Origin: CALKZN01 sp964633815
GTDB lineage: Bacteria; Pseudomonadota; Gammaproteobacteria; Arenicellales; Arenicellaceae
Reading direction: 5' to 3'
Length of the DNA stretch: 64,000 nucleotides
NCBI GenBank assembly: GCA_964633815.1
Contig: CAZWHW010000007.1
Span: forward strand, 15,741 to 79,740
A program made the position numbers and the translations under genes. The notes beneath the pieces were generated by a model. The model did not search any database, had not been told where the DNA came from, and saw only the letters and a program-made list of their open reading frames with translations. Positions 52,205-62,395 of this stretch are shown piece by piece. Positions within the stretch are counted from its first letter, which is position 1. The number at the start of each line of letters is the position of its first letter.

Positions 52205-53248
52205 TTAATAAGCTTTGGCAATTTCTTGACTTAGTTCATAGACAGCACGTGCATATAAAGCACTATGATTGTAGCGCATAATGACATAAAAATTATGATA
52301 GCCCAGAAAATACTCAGGTTCATCATTTTCATCAAGAAATCTAAAAATACTTAGTGGTGTTGAAGCTGTGATATTTTCAGGCACAGTTTGAATCAAATGC
52401 GAAACTGCCTGTAAAGTTGTTTTTGGCTTTACTCGCGAATTTATCTTTGTCACTGCCATACTCTTTAGATTTGCAGCCGCTTGAGCATTTTTTGGGCTAA
52501 CTTGGAACATAACGGGTTCATTTGCTCGCCAATCGTGTTTCTTGAAATAATTCGCCACACTACCAATCGCATCATCAGTGTTTGTGACCAAATTAACAAC
52601 ATTATCATTGTCAAAATCAATCCCAAAGTCTCGATAACTACTGGAAATAAATTGAGGGATACCCATTGCACCAGAATAAGACCCTTTGGTCTTGATATCT
52701 AAATGCCCTTGTTTCACCAAAGTTAAAAAGATCGGCAATTGTCCAAATTGCAACTTACTTCCACGATTTGCATGCGTGGCGATACTTTCTAAAACTAAAT
52801 GTCTGCCTTTATTCTGACCAAATTTAGTTTCAACACCAATGATGGCAGAAATCATTGCACCATTTAAACCAAGCTTACTTTCCGCTTTACTCATCACAGA
52901 TTCATTATCTCGCCAAAATTTCGCACCTTGTTCAATGCGATCTTGTCGAATAAAAATTCCCCGATAACCAGTGCCTCGTTTGCCTCCACGCCCCCAAGTT
53001 AAAACCTTTTCAGCTGCATTCGCTTTTTTCTTGATTACTTCTTCTTTTAAAGTAATATTTGCAAAAACACGCTGCAACTCAGCTTCCGTATACACTCCTT
53101 TAGCAATCAATGGCGCTACTGATTCCTGTAATCGCGGATAGTTTTTTAAATCTAAGGCCCAAGCAAACTGACTACCAATAAACGCGCCAATACAAGCAAT
53201 AAGACTTATTAACACTTTAATTGGCATGATTAGTCGCTGTTTTATCAT
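52205..53248 (-). CDS. mltB: MltB, membrane-bound lytic murein transglycosylase B
   Basis: 347 residues, SLT family 3. The catalytic Glu is in ISAIIGVETKFGQNKGRH, followed by GAMGIPQFISSSYRDFGIDFDND. It cuts glycan strands to leave anhydro-MurNAc ends, which feed the recycling route that includes AmgK/MurU. The N-terminus has a hydrophobic signal; LIAC could be a lipobox, but cleavage after AWA is equally plausible. It lies between rodA and rlpA. Confidence 0.93.
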   Translation of the reverse strand: MIKQRLIMPIKVLISLIACIGAFIGSQFAWALDLKNYPRLQESVAPLIAKGVYTEAELQRVFANITLKEEVIKKKANAAEKVLTWGRGGKRGTGYRGIFIRQDRIEQGAKFWRDNESVMSKAESKLGLNGAMISAIIGVETKFGQNKGRHLVLESIATHANRGSKLQFGQLPIFLTLVKQGHLDIKTKGSYSGAMGIPQFISSSYRDFGIDFDNDNVVNLVTNTDDAIGSVANYFKKHDWRANEPVMFQVSPKNAQAAANLKSMAVTKINSRVKPKTTLQAVSHLIQTVPENITASTPLSIFRFLDENDEPEYFLGYHNFYVIMRYNHSALYARAVYELSQEIAKAY

Positions 53249-53299
53249 TCTCTTTTCTACTCCAGTAGTGTTTTAATTTAAATACTATTTTTATTCAAT

Positions 53300-54394
53300 T
53301 TAGTGTGCAGCAATATCCCGATGTGATTTAACAGCCATTAACATACCAAAACCAATCAATAAGGTCACCATTGAAGTGCCTCCATAACTGACCAATGGCA
53401 ACGGAACACCCACAACTGGCAAAATACCTGCCACCATGCCTATATTGACAAAAACGTAAAAGAAAAATGTCAATGTGATACTGCCACTTAATAGCCTAGC
53501 AAAAACACTTCTTGTATGAAGAGCAATATAAATACCTCTAAACACAATAGCTAAATATATCGTCATTAAAATCAGGAACCCGATAAAACCAAATTCCTCA
53601 GCAAATACTGAAAAAATAAAGTCTGTATGACGCTCTGGCAGAAAGTCTAGCTGCGACTGAGTGCCGCCAACCCAACCTTTGCCACCAATTCCACCAGAAC
53701 CAATCGCAATCATTGATTGTATCGTATGGTAACCTGCGCCCAAAGGATCTTGCCAAGGGTTAAATAAAGTTAGGATTCTACTGCGTTGATAATCATGCAA
53801 TACAAAATAATAAAATATTGGCACTACAGCAGCGAACACACCTAAGGCAGTAAGTATTAAACGCCATGAAATACCCGCTAAAAAAATCACAATTAGACCC
53901 GAACTGGAAATCAACAATGCCGTCCCTAAATCGGGTTGTAATATAATCAAAGCAGTTGGAATTACCACTATCAACAAACTAACAAATAGTTGACTATAAC
54001 GGACAGGGAGCGGGTATTTATTCAACCACCAAGCAACCATTAAAGGCATAGCTAGCTTCATTAATTCCGATGGTTGTATCCGCATAAACCCTAGGTCTAA
54101 CCAGCGTTGCGCGCCTTTGCCAACAACACCAATGACTAATACAGTAAAAAGCAATAACACCGCAAGAAGATATAATTTGGTGGCATGTCTTTTAAGAAAA
54201 ACAGGAGAAAACTGAGCAACAACAAGCATAGCTACTAAACCAAAACCGATACGCAAACTATGCTTGAATACTACTTCCATATTACCACCAGAAGCACTAT
54301 AAACGATAAAAACTCCAGAAACGCAGGCAGTCAAAATGAGTAAAAACAATCCCCAATCTATATGAAAAAATTTTTCTCTTTCTGCGATATTCAT
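53300..54394 (-). CDS. rodA: RodA, SEDS peptidoglycan glycosyltransferase
   Basis: 364 residues with ten membrane helices. Motifs GFMRIQPSELMKLAMPLMVAWWL, ILQPDLGTALLI, FLPERHTDFIFSVFAEEFGFIG and VGVPLPLVSYGGTSMV are typical of RodA; the catalytic Asp lies in the long periplasmic loop. It polymerises glycan for side-wall growth with PBP2. It starts 15 bp after mrdA. Confidence 0.96.
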   Translation of the reverse strand: MNIAEREKFFHIDWGLFLLILTACVSGVFIVYSASGGNMEVVFKHSLRIGFGLVAMLVVAQFSPVFLKRHATKLYLLAVLLLFTVLVIGVVGKGAQRWLDLGFMRIQPSELMKLAMPLMVAWWLNKYPLPVRYSQLFVSLLIVVIPTALIILQPDLGTALLISSSGLIVIFLAGISWRLILTALGVFAAVVPIFYYFVLHDYQRSRILTLFNPWQDPLGAGYHTIQSMIAIGSGGIGGKGWVGGTQSQLDFLPERHTDFIFSVFAEEFGFIGFLILMTIYLAIVFRGIYIALHTRSVFARLLSGSITLTFFFYVFVNIGMVAGILPVVGVPLPLVSYGGTSMVTLLIGFGMLMAVKSHRDIAAH

Positions 54395-54409
54395 GCCGTT
54401 TAAATAACC

Positions 54410-56335
54410 TTAAACCTCAGAGCAACAATCTTCACTTTGAATAGATGCCTTTTTGACTTTATCCGCATCCGAAATTCCATATTCTTCAAAGTATTTATCA
54501 AACACTTTTCTAGCAATGGGTGCTGCAACCTTACTACCGCTCCCACCGTTTTCAACCACAACCGCTAACGCAATACGCGGATTTTTTACGGGTGCAAATC
54601 CGATAAACAATGAATGATCACGCTTAAATTCTTCTAACTTTTCAGCATCATATTTCTCACCCTGAGGGATTCCAACAACCTGAGCTGTACCAGTTTTACC
54701 TGCAATTTCATAATCAATCCCCTGAGCAATTCGACGTGCAGTGCCCTTTTTGCCGTGCACAACTTGGCGCATTGCCTCAATCACATTTTCATACTCTTGT
54801 TTTGAATTTGACGATGCTTTGACATCAGGCTCATTATTACTACTACCACCTAAGCTTGTTAAATTCAGCTTATCTTTATGTTCTTGCGCATTTTGCACTA
54901 ATATTGGTTTAATGATTTTACCTCGATTAGCTAAGGTAGTTGCTACGGTAGCCAACTGTATAGGTGTCATTAGCATATAACCTTGTCCTATCCCAGTGAT
55001 CACAGTTTCACCTGGATACCATGCTGTTTTATGGACTCGTTGCTTCCATGATTTAGAAGGCATCAATCCCGCTGGTTCGAACTGTAGATCGATGCCAGTT
55101 TTTTTACCTATGCCAAACTGAGTCATAAATTTTGAAATTTTATCAATACCTAATGTTTGAGCTAAATGATAAAAATACACATCACAGGATTCAGCGATTG
55201 CATCAACATAATTCATAGAGCCATGCCCATTGTGCTTCCAACAACGATATCTATGTTTTCTTCCTCGCAAAGAATACCAACCTGGACAATAAACTTGATT
55301 ATTCTTATTAAAACCATGTTGTATTCCCGCAAGTGCAAAAACACCTTTTATCGTTGACCCAGGCGCATATCGACCATACATACAGCGGTTCAGTAACGGC
55401 TTATTGATATTATCTCTAAGCACTGAATAACTTTCATGATCAATTCCATTAACAAATTTATTCGGGTCATAAATTGGCGTGCTAGCAAATGTCAAAACTC
55501 CGCCCGTTTTAGGATCAATCGCCACAACTGAGCCGCGATGTTCACCTAACGCCTCTCGCGCAGCTTTTTGCAATTCAACATCAAGATACAATTTAATATC
55601 TTGGCCAGCAACAGCCTGATTCTTATTAAGCACACGAATCGTTCTTCCATGCGCATTTTGTTCTATCTGTTCAAAGCCTGGCTTACCCAGCAAGACATCT
55701 TCATAGCTCGCTTCTATCCCTAAACGGCCAATATAATCAACACCAAGGTATTTATTTTTATCAATTTTAGACTGATCTTTTTTACTTATTCTACCTACAT
55801 AACCTACGACATGTGCCAACTCATCTGCATAGGGATAATCTCGCTGTAAAACCCCTTGCAATGAGATGTTCGGAAATAGGTGTTGATTGACTGCAAAGAC
55901 CGCTGTTTCTTTCTCAGTCAAATTAAACTTAATAATGAATTTTTCAAATCGAGCGCTTTCACTGGCCGCTTGGCGAGCTTTTTTTAATTCCCACGGGGTA
56001 AAAGAAATAACCTTACTTAAGCGGTTCAACGTGCTATCCAAAGATTCGGCTTTAGAATGTAAGGCTTGTAAAACATATACCGCTGTATTTTCAGCCAATA
56101 ATCGCCCTTTTCGATCTCGAATTTCCCCTCTATCTGGAGGCACTGCATTTAAGCTAACACGATTATCTTCAGACAAAGCACTGAATTTTTTAAAACTAGA
56201 CACTTGTAGATGTCGAAGCCTAGCTACTAAGATTGCCGTCAAAAAAGCAACAAAACCAGATAAAATAAATAATCGTCTAGTAACTATAATAGATTCTTCT
56301 TTATTATCTTTAATTTGGCTTTTAAAAAACATCAT
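54410..56335 (-). CDS. mrdA: PBP2, elongation transpeptidase
   Basis: 641 residues. One N-terminal membrane helix (about 20-42), the pedestal/dimerisation domain (about 60-235), and the transpeptidase with S327-T-I-K330 (YAPGSTIKG), the SCD motif in AIAESCDVYFYHLAQ and KTG in IAGKTGTAQVVG. It cross-links the glycan made by RodA. The mreD stop and mrdA start are adjacent, so translation is coupled. Confidence 0.97.
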   Translation of the reverse strand: MMFFKSQIKDNKEESIIVTRRLFILSGFVAFLTAILVARLRHLQVSSFKKFSALSEDNRVSLNAVPPDRGEIRDRKGRLLAENTAVYVLQALHSKAESLDSTLNRLSKVISFTPWELKKARQAASESARFEKFIIKFNLTEKETAVFAVNQHLFPNISLQGVLQRDYPYADELAHVVGYVGRISKKDQSKIDKNKYLGVDYIGRLGIEASYEDVLLGKPGFEQIEQNAHGRTIRVLNKNQAVAGQDIKLYLDVELQKAAREALGEHRGSVVAIDPKTGGVLTFASTPIYDPNKFVNGIDHESYSVLRDNINKPLLNRCMYGRYAPGSTIKGVFALAGIQHGFNKNNQVYCPGWYSLRGRKHRYRCWKHNGHGSMNYVDAIAESCDVYFYHLAQTLGIDKISKFMTQFGIGKKTGIDLQFEPAGLMPSKSWKQRVHKTAWYPGETVITGIGQGYMLMTPIQLATVATTLANRGKIIKPILVQNAQEHKDKLNLTSLGGSSNNEPDVKASSNSKQEYENVIEAMRQVVHGKKGTARRIAQGIDYEIAGKTGTAQVVGIPQGEKYDAEKLEEFKRDHSLFIGFAPVKNPRIALAVVVENGGSGSKVAAPIARKVFDKYFEEYGISDADKVKKASIQSEDCCSEV

Positions 56336-56842
56336 TTAACTATGAGCATCAACCAAAAAAGCCTGCTTAACTTCTTGCAGAATCATAAATAATAAAGGCC
56401 AGAAAATAAGATTACCAAGAGCCGAATACCAATAAAATCGAGTAAATACAAAATCAGTACTAATTACAGCAGCTATTCCGATAATAAGCTTGCAAAAAGA
56501 CAATAAAATCACCAAAAACAAGCACTGCTGCCATAATGTCAACGCACGAATTTGTGAACTCCAATAACCGATGAGATAAGCTAACAAAATAAAGCCAAGA
56601 GCATTCAAACCTAAAGGTTTTACCAGAATCAAATCTAAAAATATTCCACTTAGCAAGCCATAAAAAACAGATAGCTTACCCGGAAAGGACAACACCCAAA
56701 AAGTGACTACTAAGGCGATCCAGTCTGGTCGAAAATAAAACAACCAATCAGGCAAGTCGACCAAACTCAATACCCCTCCAATTAAAGTTGTAATTAGCAA
56801 AGCAATATACAAATGCAGAATATTGAGCTTATCTTGAACCAT
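56336..56842 (-). CDS. mreD: MreD, rod-shape-determining membrane protein
   Basis: 168 residues with five or six membrane helices and the PDWIALVVTFWVL and FYGLLSGIFLDLILVKPLGLNAL motifs. It bridges MreC and the RodA/PBP2 machinery. It directly precedes mrdA and follows mreC by 11 bp. Confidence 0.93.
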   Translation of the reverse strand: MVQDKLNILHLYIALLITTLIGGVLSLVDLPDWLFYFRPDWIALVVTFWVLSFPGKLSVFYGLLSGIFLDLILVKPLGLNALGFILLAYLIGYWSSQIRALTLWQQCLFLVILLSFCKLIIGIAAVISTDFVFTRFYWYSALGNLIFWPLLFMILQEVKQAFLVDAHS

Positions 56843-56853
56843 TCAACAACTAC

Positions 56854-57732
56854 CTAATTTGTCGGATTTTTTTCCAATGCACTATCTTGAATATTGTTAT
56901 TAGCTTCCAGATCTATTTTTGGCTTAGCAGATATAAACAACAGATAATTCAAACTTTCCACAGTAGCAACTGGGCTAGCGCTGATAGACAGAAAAGCCTC
57001 GCCTTCAATGGTTTCAATATCATCGACCTTTGCAACAGGATAACCATCAGGGAAACGGCCACCTAAGCCTGAAGTTTCCAAAATATCTCCTTTTACAATA
57101 TCAACATTTTTATTCAAAAATGGAATACGAAGAAATGATAAATCCCCGCTACCTTCCGCGAGAATATGCTTACCATTACGCTGAATTCTCACAGGCACTG
57201 TATGCGCAGGATCGGTGATTAAAGTCACGATAGACGAAGATCTAAACACTTGAGAAACTTGACCCACAACGCCTTGATCATCCAACACCGGTTGCCCAAC
57301 AAAAATACCATTTGCAACACCTTTATTTACCAACACTCGGTGCTGATAAGGATCTAAATCAATTTTCACTGATCGCGCGATTTTCATTTCTACACCAGAG
57401 CGTTCCACAACTCCGAGCAGAGCTCTTAGGTGGGCATTTTCTCGCTCAACGGCATTTCGCCTGAGCATATCCGACTTTAGTTTCACGTATTCAAGTCGCA
57501 AATGTTCATATGCGTTTTCTATTTCAGGTTCATTTTCTAAAAAACTATCAACTTGACCAAAAAATCGAGAAGGCATTGCCGCAACCCAAGAAATGGGATT
57601 CAAAGCATAAACTAGTATAGCTCTGGTTGATTGCAAATAGTTCGTTCTAGCATCAATTAGTAATAGCGCCAATGAAAAAACAATCACAAAAACAAGCGAT
57701 TTTCCCGTTGCGGTGTTGCGATCTATAATCAT
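56854..57732 (-). CDS. mreC: MreC, rod-shape-determining periplasmic scaffold
   Basis: 292 residues. One N-terminal membrane helix (about 12-30), a coiled coil (about 65-105) and two beta-barrel domains with VNKGVANGIFVGQPVLDDQGVVGQV and SGLGGRFPDGYPVAKV. It activates PBP2/RodA. It follows mreB by 43 bp. Confidence 0.95.
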   Translation of the reverse strand: MIIDRNTATGKSLVFVIVFSLALLLIDARTNYLQSTRAILVYALNPISWVAAMPSRFFGQVDSFLENEPEIENAYEHLRLEYVKLKSDMLRRNAVERENAHLRALLGVVERSGVEMKIARSVKIDLDPYQHRVLVNKGVANGIFVGQPVLDDQGVVGQVSQVFRSSSIVTLITDPAHTVPVRIQRNGKHILAEGSGDLSFLRIPFLNKNVDIVKGDILETSGLGGRFPDGYPVAKVDDIETIEGEAFLSISASPVATVESLNYLLFISAKPKIDLEANNNIQDSALEKNPTN

Positions 57733-57775
57733 GTCAAATGCATCGATTAATCACCAAGAAAATCACTATGCACAA

Positions 57776-58822
57776 TTATTCATATGCAAATATATCGCGC
57801 AAATTGTTCATTTCCTCTAAAGCCTTGCCACATCCACGCACAACACAGGTCAGTGGATCATCGGCAATCACCACAGGCAAACCTGTGTCTTCCATCAAAC
57901 GGCGATCCATATCACGCATAAGCGCGCCACCGCCTGCAATAACTAAACCCTTATCACCAATATCAGCACTTAATTCCGGCGGTGTTTGTTCTAAAGTATT
58001 TTTTATAGCTTGAACGATCAATTCTAATGCATCTGATAAGGCCTCATAGATTTCATCACTCGTTAGCGTAATAGCTCTAGATAAACCTTCAGCAATATCG
58101 CGACCTTTAACTTCTATTTCACGGCGTTCCGATTTATCCCAAGCCGTCGCAATTGTTTTCTTAACACGTTCAGAAGTAGCTTCACCAATAAGCACCCCAT
58201 GCTTACGACGAACATGATTAATAATTGCTTCATCAAATGTATCGCCAGCAACACGAAGGGAAGTACTATAAACAGTACCACCCAAAGACATGACGCCTAT
58301 TTCACTGGTACCACCGCCTATATCAAGCACCATTGAACCCGTTGGCTCAGCTACAGGCAAACCTGCACCAATCGCTACAGCCATCGGTTCTTCTATCAAG
58401 AACACCTCACGTGCACCTGCACGCTCAGCACTATCTCGAATCGCACGACGCTCTACTTGTGTTGACTCACAAGGCACGCAAATAATAATACGTGGGCTTC
58501 CACCAAAGAAACGATTGCCTTGAACCTTTCTAATAAAATCTTTCAGCATTTGTTCTGTGACATTAAAATCCGCAATCACACCGTCCTTCATAGGCCGAAT
58601 AGCTTTAATAGTTCCTGGAGTTCTACCAAGCATTCGTTTGGCTTCCGCACCAACTGCTACAACCGCTTTTGCATTTATACCTCCACCAGCTATTTGACGT
58701 ATCGCCACCACTGATGGCTCATTTAAAACAATACCTTTTTCTTTAACATAAATTAGAGTATTCGCCGTTCCTAAATCAATGGCAATATCGCTGGAAAACA
58801 AACCTAATAAACTATTTAGCAT
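57776..58822 (-). CDS. mreB: MreB, bacterial actin
   Basis: 348 residues. Actin-fold nucleotide motifs are IAIDLGTANTLIYV (phosphate 1), VLDIGGGTSEIGVMS (phosphate 2) and GLVIAGGGALMRDMDRRL (adenosine). It forms membrane filaments that guide wall synthesis. First gene of mreBCD-mrdA-rodA-mltB-rlpA-dacA-ybeD-lipB, divergent from gatCAB. The 289 bp spacer (58823-59111) shows no gene. Confidence 0.98.
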   Translation of the reverse strand: MLNSLLGLFSSDIAIDLGTANTLIYVKEKGIVLNEPSVVAIRQIAGGGINAKAVVAVGAEAKRMLGRTPGTIKAIRPMKDGVIADFNVTEQMLKDFIRKVQGNRFFGGSPRIIICVPCESTQVERRAIRDSAERAGAREVFLIEEPMAVAIGAGLPVAEPTGSMVLDIGGGTSEIGVMSLGGTVYSTSLRVAGDTFDEAIINHVRRKHGVLIGEATSERVKKTIATAWDKSERREIEVKGRDIAEGLSRAITLTSDEIYEALSDALELIVQAIKNTLEQTPPELSADIGDKGLVIAGGGALMRDMDRRLMEDTGLPVVIADDPLTCVVRGCGKALEEMNNLRDIFAYE

Positions 58823-59111
58823 GTGCTGTGACTCTCAAACCTTCTGTGTAGATGATAATATCGCTTGTCTGATAAACTTAAAATTAACTTTTTTGTCAGC
58901 TTAAATTTAATAGCGAAGTATATTTTATTTAAGCGCATTATTGTACTAGAATAACGTCGTTTCTTGATACTCGTAGCCCGGCAAAGTTATGGTAATTTAC
59001 TGGTTTTCTGAAAATTCCTTGTTTATTGTACGCAAAAAAGCAAATAATCATTTCTAAACTACTAATTCCCACCAAAACTGAACATTAATTTAAACACACC
59101 CATTTGATATC

Positions 59112-59411
59112 ATGTCATCAAAACACACCTTAGATAAAGAGACCGTACTCAATATTGCTAAGCTGGCGCGATTGGAATTATCACCCGAAGATATTGAGAA
59201 ATACCAACAAGACCTATCCGGCATTCTTACTCTAGCAGAACAAATGAATGCCTGCGATACTAACCAAATTGAAGTGATGACTCACCCTATGGATGCTCAA
59301 TTACGCTTGCGCGAAGATAAAGTAACTGAAACTGATCAACATGAAAAATTTCAAACAATTGCTCCAAAGACAGACAAAGACCTATATCTTGTTCCTAAAG
59401 TAATCGATTGA
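59112..59411 (+). CDS. gatC: GatC, aspartyl/glutamyl-tRNA amidotransferase subunit C
   Basis: 99 residues: KHTLDKETVLNIAKLARLELSPEDIEKYQQDLSGIL and the C-terminal LREDKVTETD pattern. It wraps around GatA/GatB and stabilises the complex. First of the gatCAB operon. The presence of GatCAB means that Gln-tRNA and/or Asn-tRNA are made by transamidation. Confidence 0.94.
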   Translation: MSSKHTLDKETVLNIAKLARLELSPEDIEKYQQDLSGILTLAEQMNACDTNQIEVMTHPMDAQLRLREDKVTETDQHEKFQTIAPKTDKDLYLVPKVID

Positions 59412-59473
59412 TTTTTACACTCATTCATTCCTGTTACTTTAATTGACCATTTTCTGATTTTTTAACGACATAA

Positions 59474-60940
59474 ATGACCATTAATACACTTGTTAATCTT
59501 CACCGACAGCTTAAAAAAAAGACTATTTCTAGCATTGAGCTGACCAAAGAAAGCATCAAAAGCGCGCAAAATTCCTCGTTGAATGCCTTTATAACTGTCA
59601 CCGATGAGCAAGCATTCCAAACTGCCGAACAACACACAGGAAATAATTTCACTTCAACAATTACAGGTATTCCGATCGCGCAAAAAGACCTATTTTGTAC
59701 GGAAGGTGTTCTGACCAGCTGTGGTTCTAAGATATTGGAAAATTTTATCTCACCCTACAATGCGACAGTCACAGAAAAACTAAACATTGCGGGCGCAATT
59801 TCAATTGGAAAAACTAACCTAGACGAATTTGCTATGGGTTCATCGAATGAATCTTCCTTCTATGGAGCTGTCGATAACCCATGGGACACAAGCCGTGTTC
59901 CAGGTGGCAGCTCAGGTGGTTCAGCCGCAGCAGTAGCTGCAGGCATAGTGCCTTTTGCGACCGGTTCAGACACTGGTGGTTCAGTTCGGCAGCCCGCAGC
60001 CTATTGCAACTTGACTGGTGTTAAACCAACTTATGGTCGTTGCTCGCGTTATGGCATGATCGCTTATGCGTCTTCTTTAGATCAAGCGGGTACATTCACA
60101 CATACAGCAGAAGATGCCGCCATAGCCTTAAATGCTATTAGCGGTTTTGATGAGAAAGATTCCACATCTCTTAACGTAGCAAACGAAGATTTTTCGGCAC
60201 ATTTGAACGACTCGGTCGAAGGGATCAAAATTGGTATCCCACAAGAATTTTTCAATGCAGACCTAAATAATGAGGTCGCCATATTGATTGAAGATGCGAT
60301 TAAAGAATATGAAAAATTAGGCGCTCAAATTGTTCCTGTTTCATTAGCTAATAGTCATTTAGCACTCCCTGCTTATTATATTATTGCTCCAGCTGAAGCA
60401 TCATCGAACTTATCCCGCTTTGATGGTGTTCGCTATGGTTTTCGAGCTACTAATTTTGACGACTTACATGATATGTACACTAAAACTCGTTCCGAAGGCT
60501 TTGGCGCCGAAGTACAAAAGCGCATCATGCTCGGCGCTTATGCATTATCGTCTGGATATTACGATGCGTATTATGCTAAAGCTCAGAAATTGCGTCGCCT
60601 AATTACCAACGACTATTTATCTGCTTTTGAACAATGTGATGTCATTTTAGGCCCAACTACTCCAGAGCCAGCTTTCAAAAAAGGCAGCAATGCCGATCCA
60701 GTGTCAATGTACCTAAATGATATTTACACAGTAACCGCAAACCTCTCAGGCTTGCCGGCCGCGTCTATTCCTGCAGGTTTTACCAAAAACGGCTTACCTG
60801 TTGGCATGCAATTGACTACCCCTCACCTTAAAGAAGCCAAGCTTTTGAATATTGCCCATCAATTCCAATTAAACACTGATTGGCATACAAAAACACCTGA
60901 AGGTTATACAATTTTAGGCGCAACAGGAGGTGCAGCATGA
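59474..60940 (+). CDS. gatA: GatA, glutamyl-tRNA(Gln) amidotransferase subunit A
   Basis: 488 residues, amidase-signature family. The Ser-cisSer-Lys triad is K71 (AQKDLF), S146 (PGGSSGGSAAAVAAG) and S170 (GSDTGGSVRQPA). It liberates ammonia from glutamine for GatB. It starts 62 bp after gatC; its TGA overlaps the gatB ATG by four bases. Confidence 0.97.
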   Translation: MTINTLVNLHRQLKKKTISSIELTKESIKSAQNSSLNAFITVTDEQAFQTAEQHTGNNFTSTITGIPIAQKDLFCTEGVLTSCGSKILENFISPYNATVTEKLNIAGAISIGKTNLDEFAMGSSNESSFYGAVDNPWDTSRVPGGSSGGSAAAVAAGIVPFATGSDTGGSVRQPAAYCNLTGVKPTYGRCSRYGMIAYASSLDQAGTFTHTAEDAAIALNAISGFDEKDSTSLNVANEDFSAHLNDSVEGIKIGIPQEFFNADLNNEVAILIEDAIKEYEKLGAQIVPVSLANSHLALPAYYIIAPAEASSNLSRFDGVRYGFRATNFDDLHDMYTKTRSEGFGAEVQKRIMLGAYALSSGYYDAYYAKAQKLRRLITNDYLSAFEQCDVILGPTTPEPAFKKGSNADPVSMYLNDIYTVTANLSGLPAASIPAGFTKNGLPVGMQLTTPHLKEAKLLNIAHQFQLNTDWHTKTPEGYTILGATGGAA

Positions 60941-62370
60941 GTTATTGGGAAACGGTTATTGGCTTAGAAGTTCATGCTCAATTACAAACTAAGAGTAAAC
61001 TTTTTTCAGGCAGCTCGACTGCATTTGGTTCTGCACCAAACTCACAAGCCAGCGAAGTTGACCTCGCCTTACCTGGCACATTACCAGTAATGAACATTGA
61101 AGCGGCAAAAATGGGCATCAAGTTAGGCCTAGCGCTAGGTGCTGAACTCAATTTACATAATGTGTTTGCTCGCAAGAATTATTTTTACCCAGATCTACCA
61201 AAAGGTTATCAAACATCTCAGCTTGATTTACCTATAGTTGGCAAAGGGACCCTCACTATTGCAATCAATGGCGAAGAAAAAATTATTGGTGTCACTCGCG
61301 CGCATCTTGAAGAAGACGCGGGCAAATCTTTACATGAAGACTATCAAGATATGACCGGTATTGATTTAAACCGTGCCGGCACACCCTTGTTAGAAATTGT
61401 CTCTGAACCAGATATGCGTTCAGCGCAAGAAGCGGTTGCCTACCTTAAGAAATTACACAGCTTAGTGCGTTATATCGGTATTTGTGATGGCAACATGCAA
61501 GAAGGTTCATTCCGATGTGACGCCAACGTATCTATTAGACCAAAAGGTCAAAAAGAACTTGGCACACGAACTGAATTGAAAAACATTAATTCATTTCGCT
61601 TTGTTGAACGCGCGATTGAGATTGAAGTCGAGCGCCAAATTGATATTTTAGAAGATGACGGTGTTGTTGTTCAAGAAACTCGTCTTTATGACCCTGACAA
61701 GAATGAAACCCGTTCTATGCGCTCTAAAGAAGAAGCGCATGATTACCGTTATTTCCCATGTCCTGATCTACCTCCAATGCATTTAGATCAAGCATTAGTT
61801 GAGGAAATTAAAGCAACCTTGCCAGAACTGCCCGAAGCAAAGAAAACGCGTTTTGTTGAAGAATTTAAACTCAGTGATGCAGATGCTCTTGTGCTGACAC
61901 AAGATAGAGAAACAGCAGACTATTTTGAAACGGTGACAGAAAACTGTAATGGTGAAGCAAAAATCACTGCCAATTGGATTATTGGTGAACTTTTCGCCAG
62001 TCTGAACAAAGATAATTTATCAATCAATCAATCACCCATTGAACCCAAACGATTCACTGATTTACTAAACCGCATTGCGGACAAGACGTTATCTGGGAAA
62101 ACCGCGAAACAGGTCTTTGCCGAGCTATGGTCAAGCGACAAAGCAGTAGATGACATTATTGATGAAAAAGGCCTAAAACAAATCACTGATACTGGCGCTA
62201 TTGAAACTATCGTCGATGAAGTTATTGCAAACTGCCCTGATCAAGTACAACAATTCAAAGATGGCAATGACAAAGTTATTGGTTTTTTAGTTGGTCAAGT
62301 AATGCAAAAGTCAAAAGGCAAAGCTAATCCGCAAATGGCCAATGAATTACTTAAATCTAAGCTTAGTTAA
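60937..62370 (+). CDS. gatB: GatB, aspartyl/glutamyl-tRNA amidotransferase subunit B
   Basis: 477 residues. The kinase-like cradle begins WETVIGLEVHAQLQTKSKLFSG and includes RKNYFYPDLPKGYQTSQ and the EDAGKS loop; the C-terminal YqeY-like helical domain (about 330-477) binds the tRNA. It phosphorylates the misacylated Glu/Asp-tRNA and amidates it. ATGA overlap with gatA gives coupled translation. Confidence 0.97.
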   Translation: MSYWETVIGLEVHAQLQTKSKLFSGSSTAFGSAPNSQASEVDLALPGTLPVMNIEAAKMGIKLGLALGAELNLHNVFARKNYFYPDLPKGYQTSQLDLPIVGKGTLTIAINGEEKIIGVTRAHLEEDAGKSLHEDYQDMTGIDLNRAGTPLLEIVSEPDMRSAQEAVAYLKKLHSLVRYIGICDGNMQEGSFRCDANVSIRPKGQKELGTRTELKNINSFRFVERAIEIEVERQIDILEDDGVVVQETRLYDPDKNETRSMRSKEEAHDYRYFPCPDLPPMHLDQALVEEIKATLPELPEAKKTRFVEEFKLSDADALVLTQDRETADYFETVTENCNGEAKITANWIIGELFASLNKDNLSINQSPIEPKRFTDLLNRIADKTLSGKTAKQVFAELWSSDKAVDDIIDEKGLKQITDTGAIETIVDEVIANCPDQVQQFKDGNDKVIGFLVGQVMQKSKGKANPQMANELLKSKLS

Positions 62371-62395
62371 CTTAAATACAGGTAACACCCAAAAC

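Noticed and set aside
62342..62395. Longer start of the PCuAC gene overlapping gatB
   Set aside because: It would bury the signal peptide; the ATG at 62396 gives a normal one.
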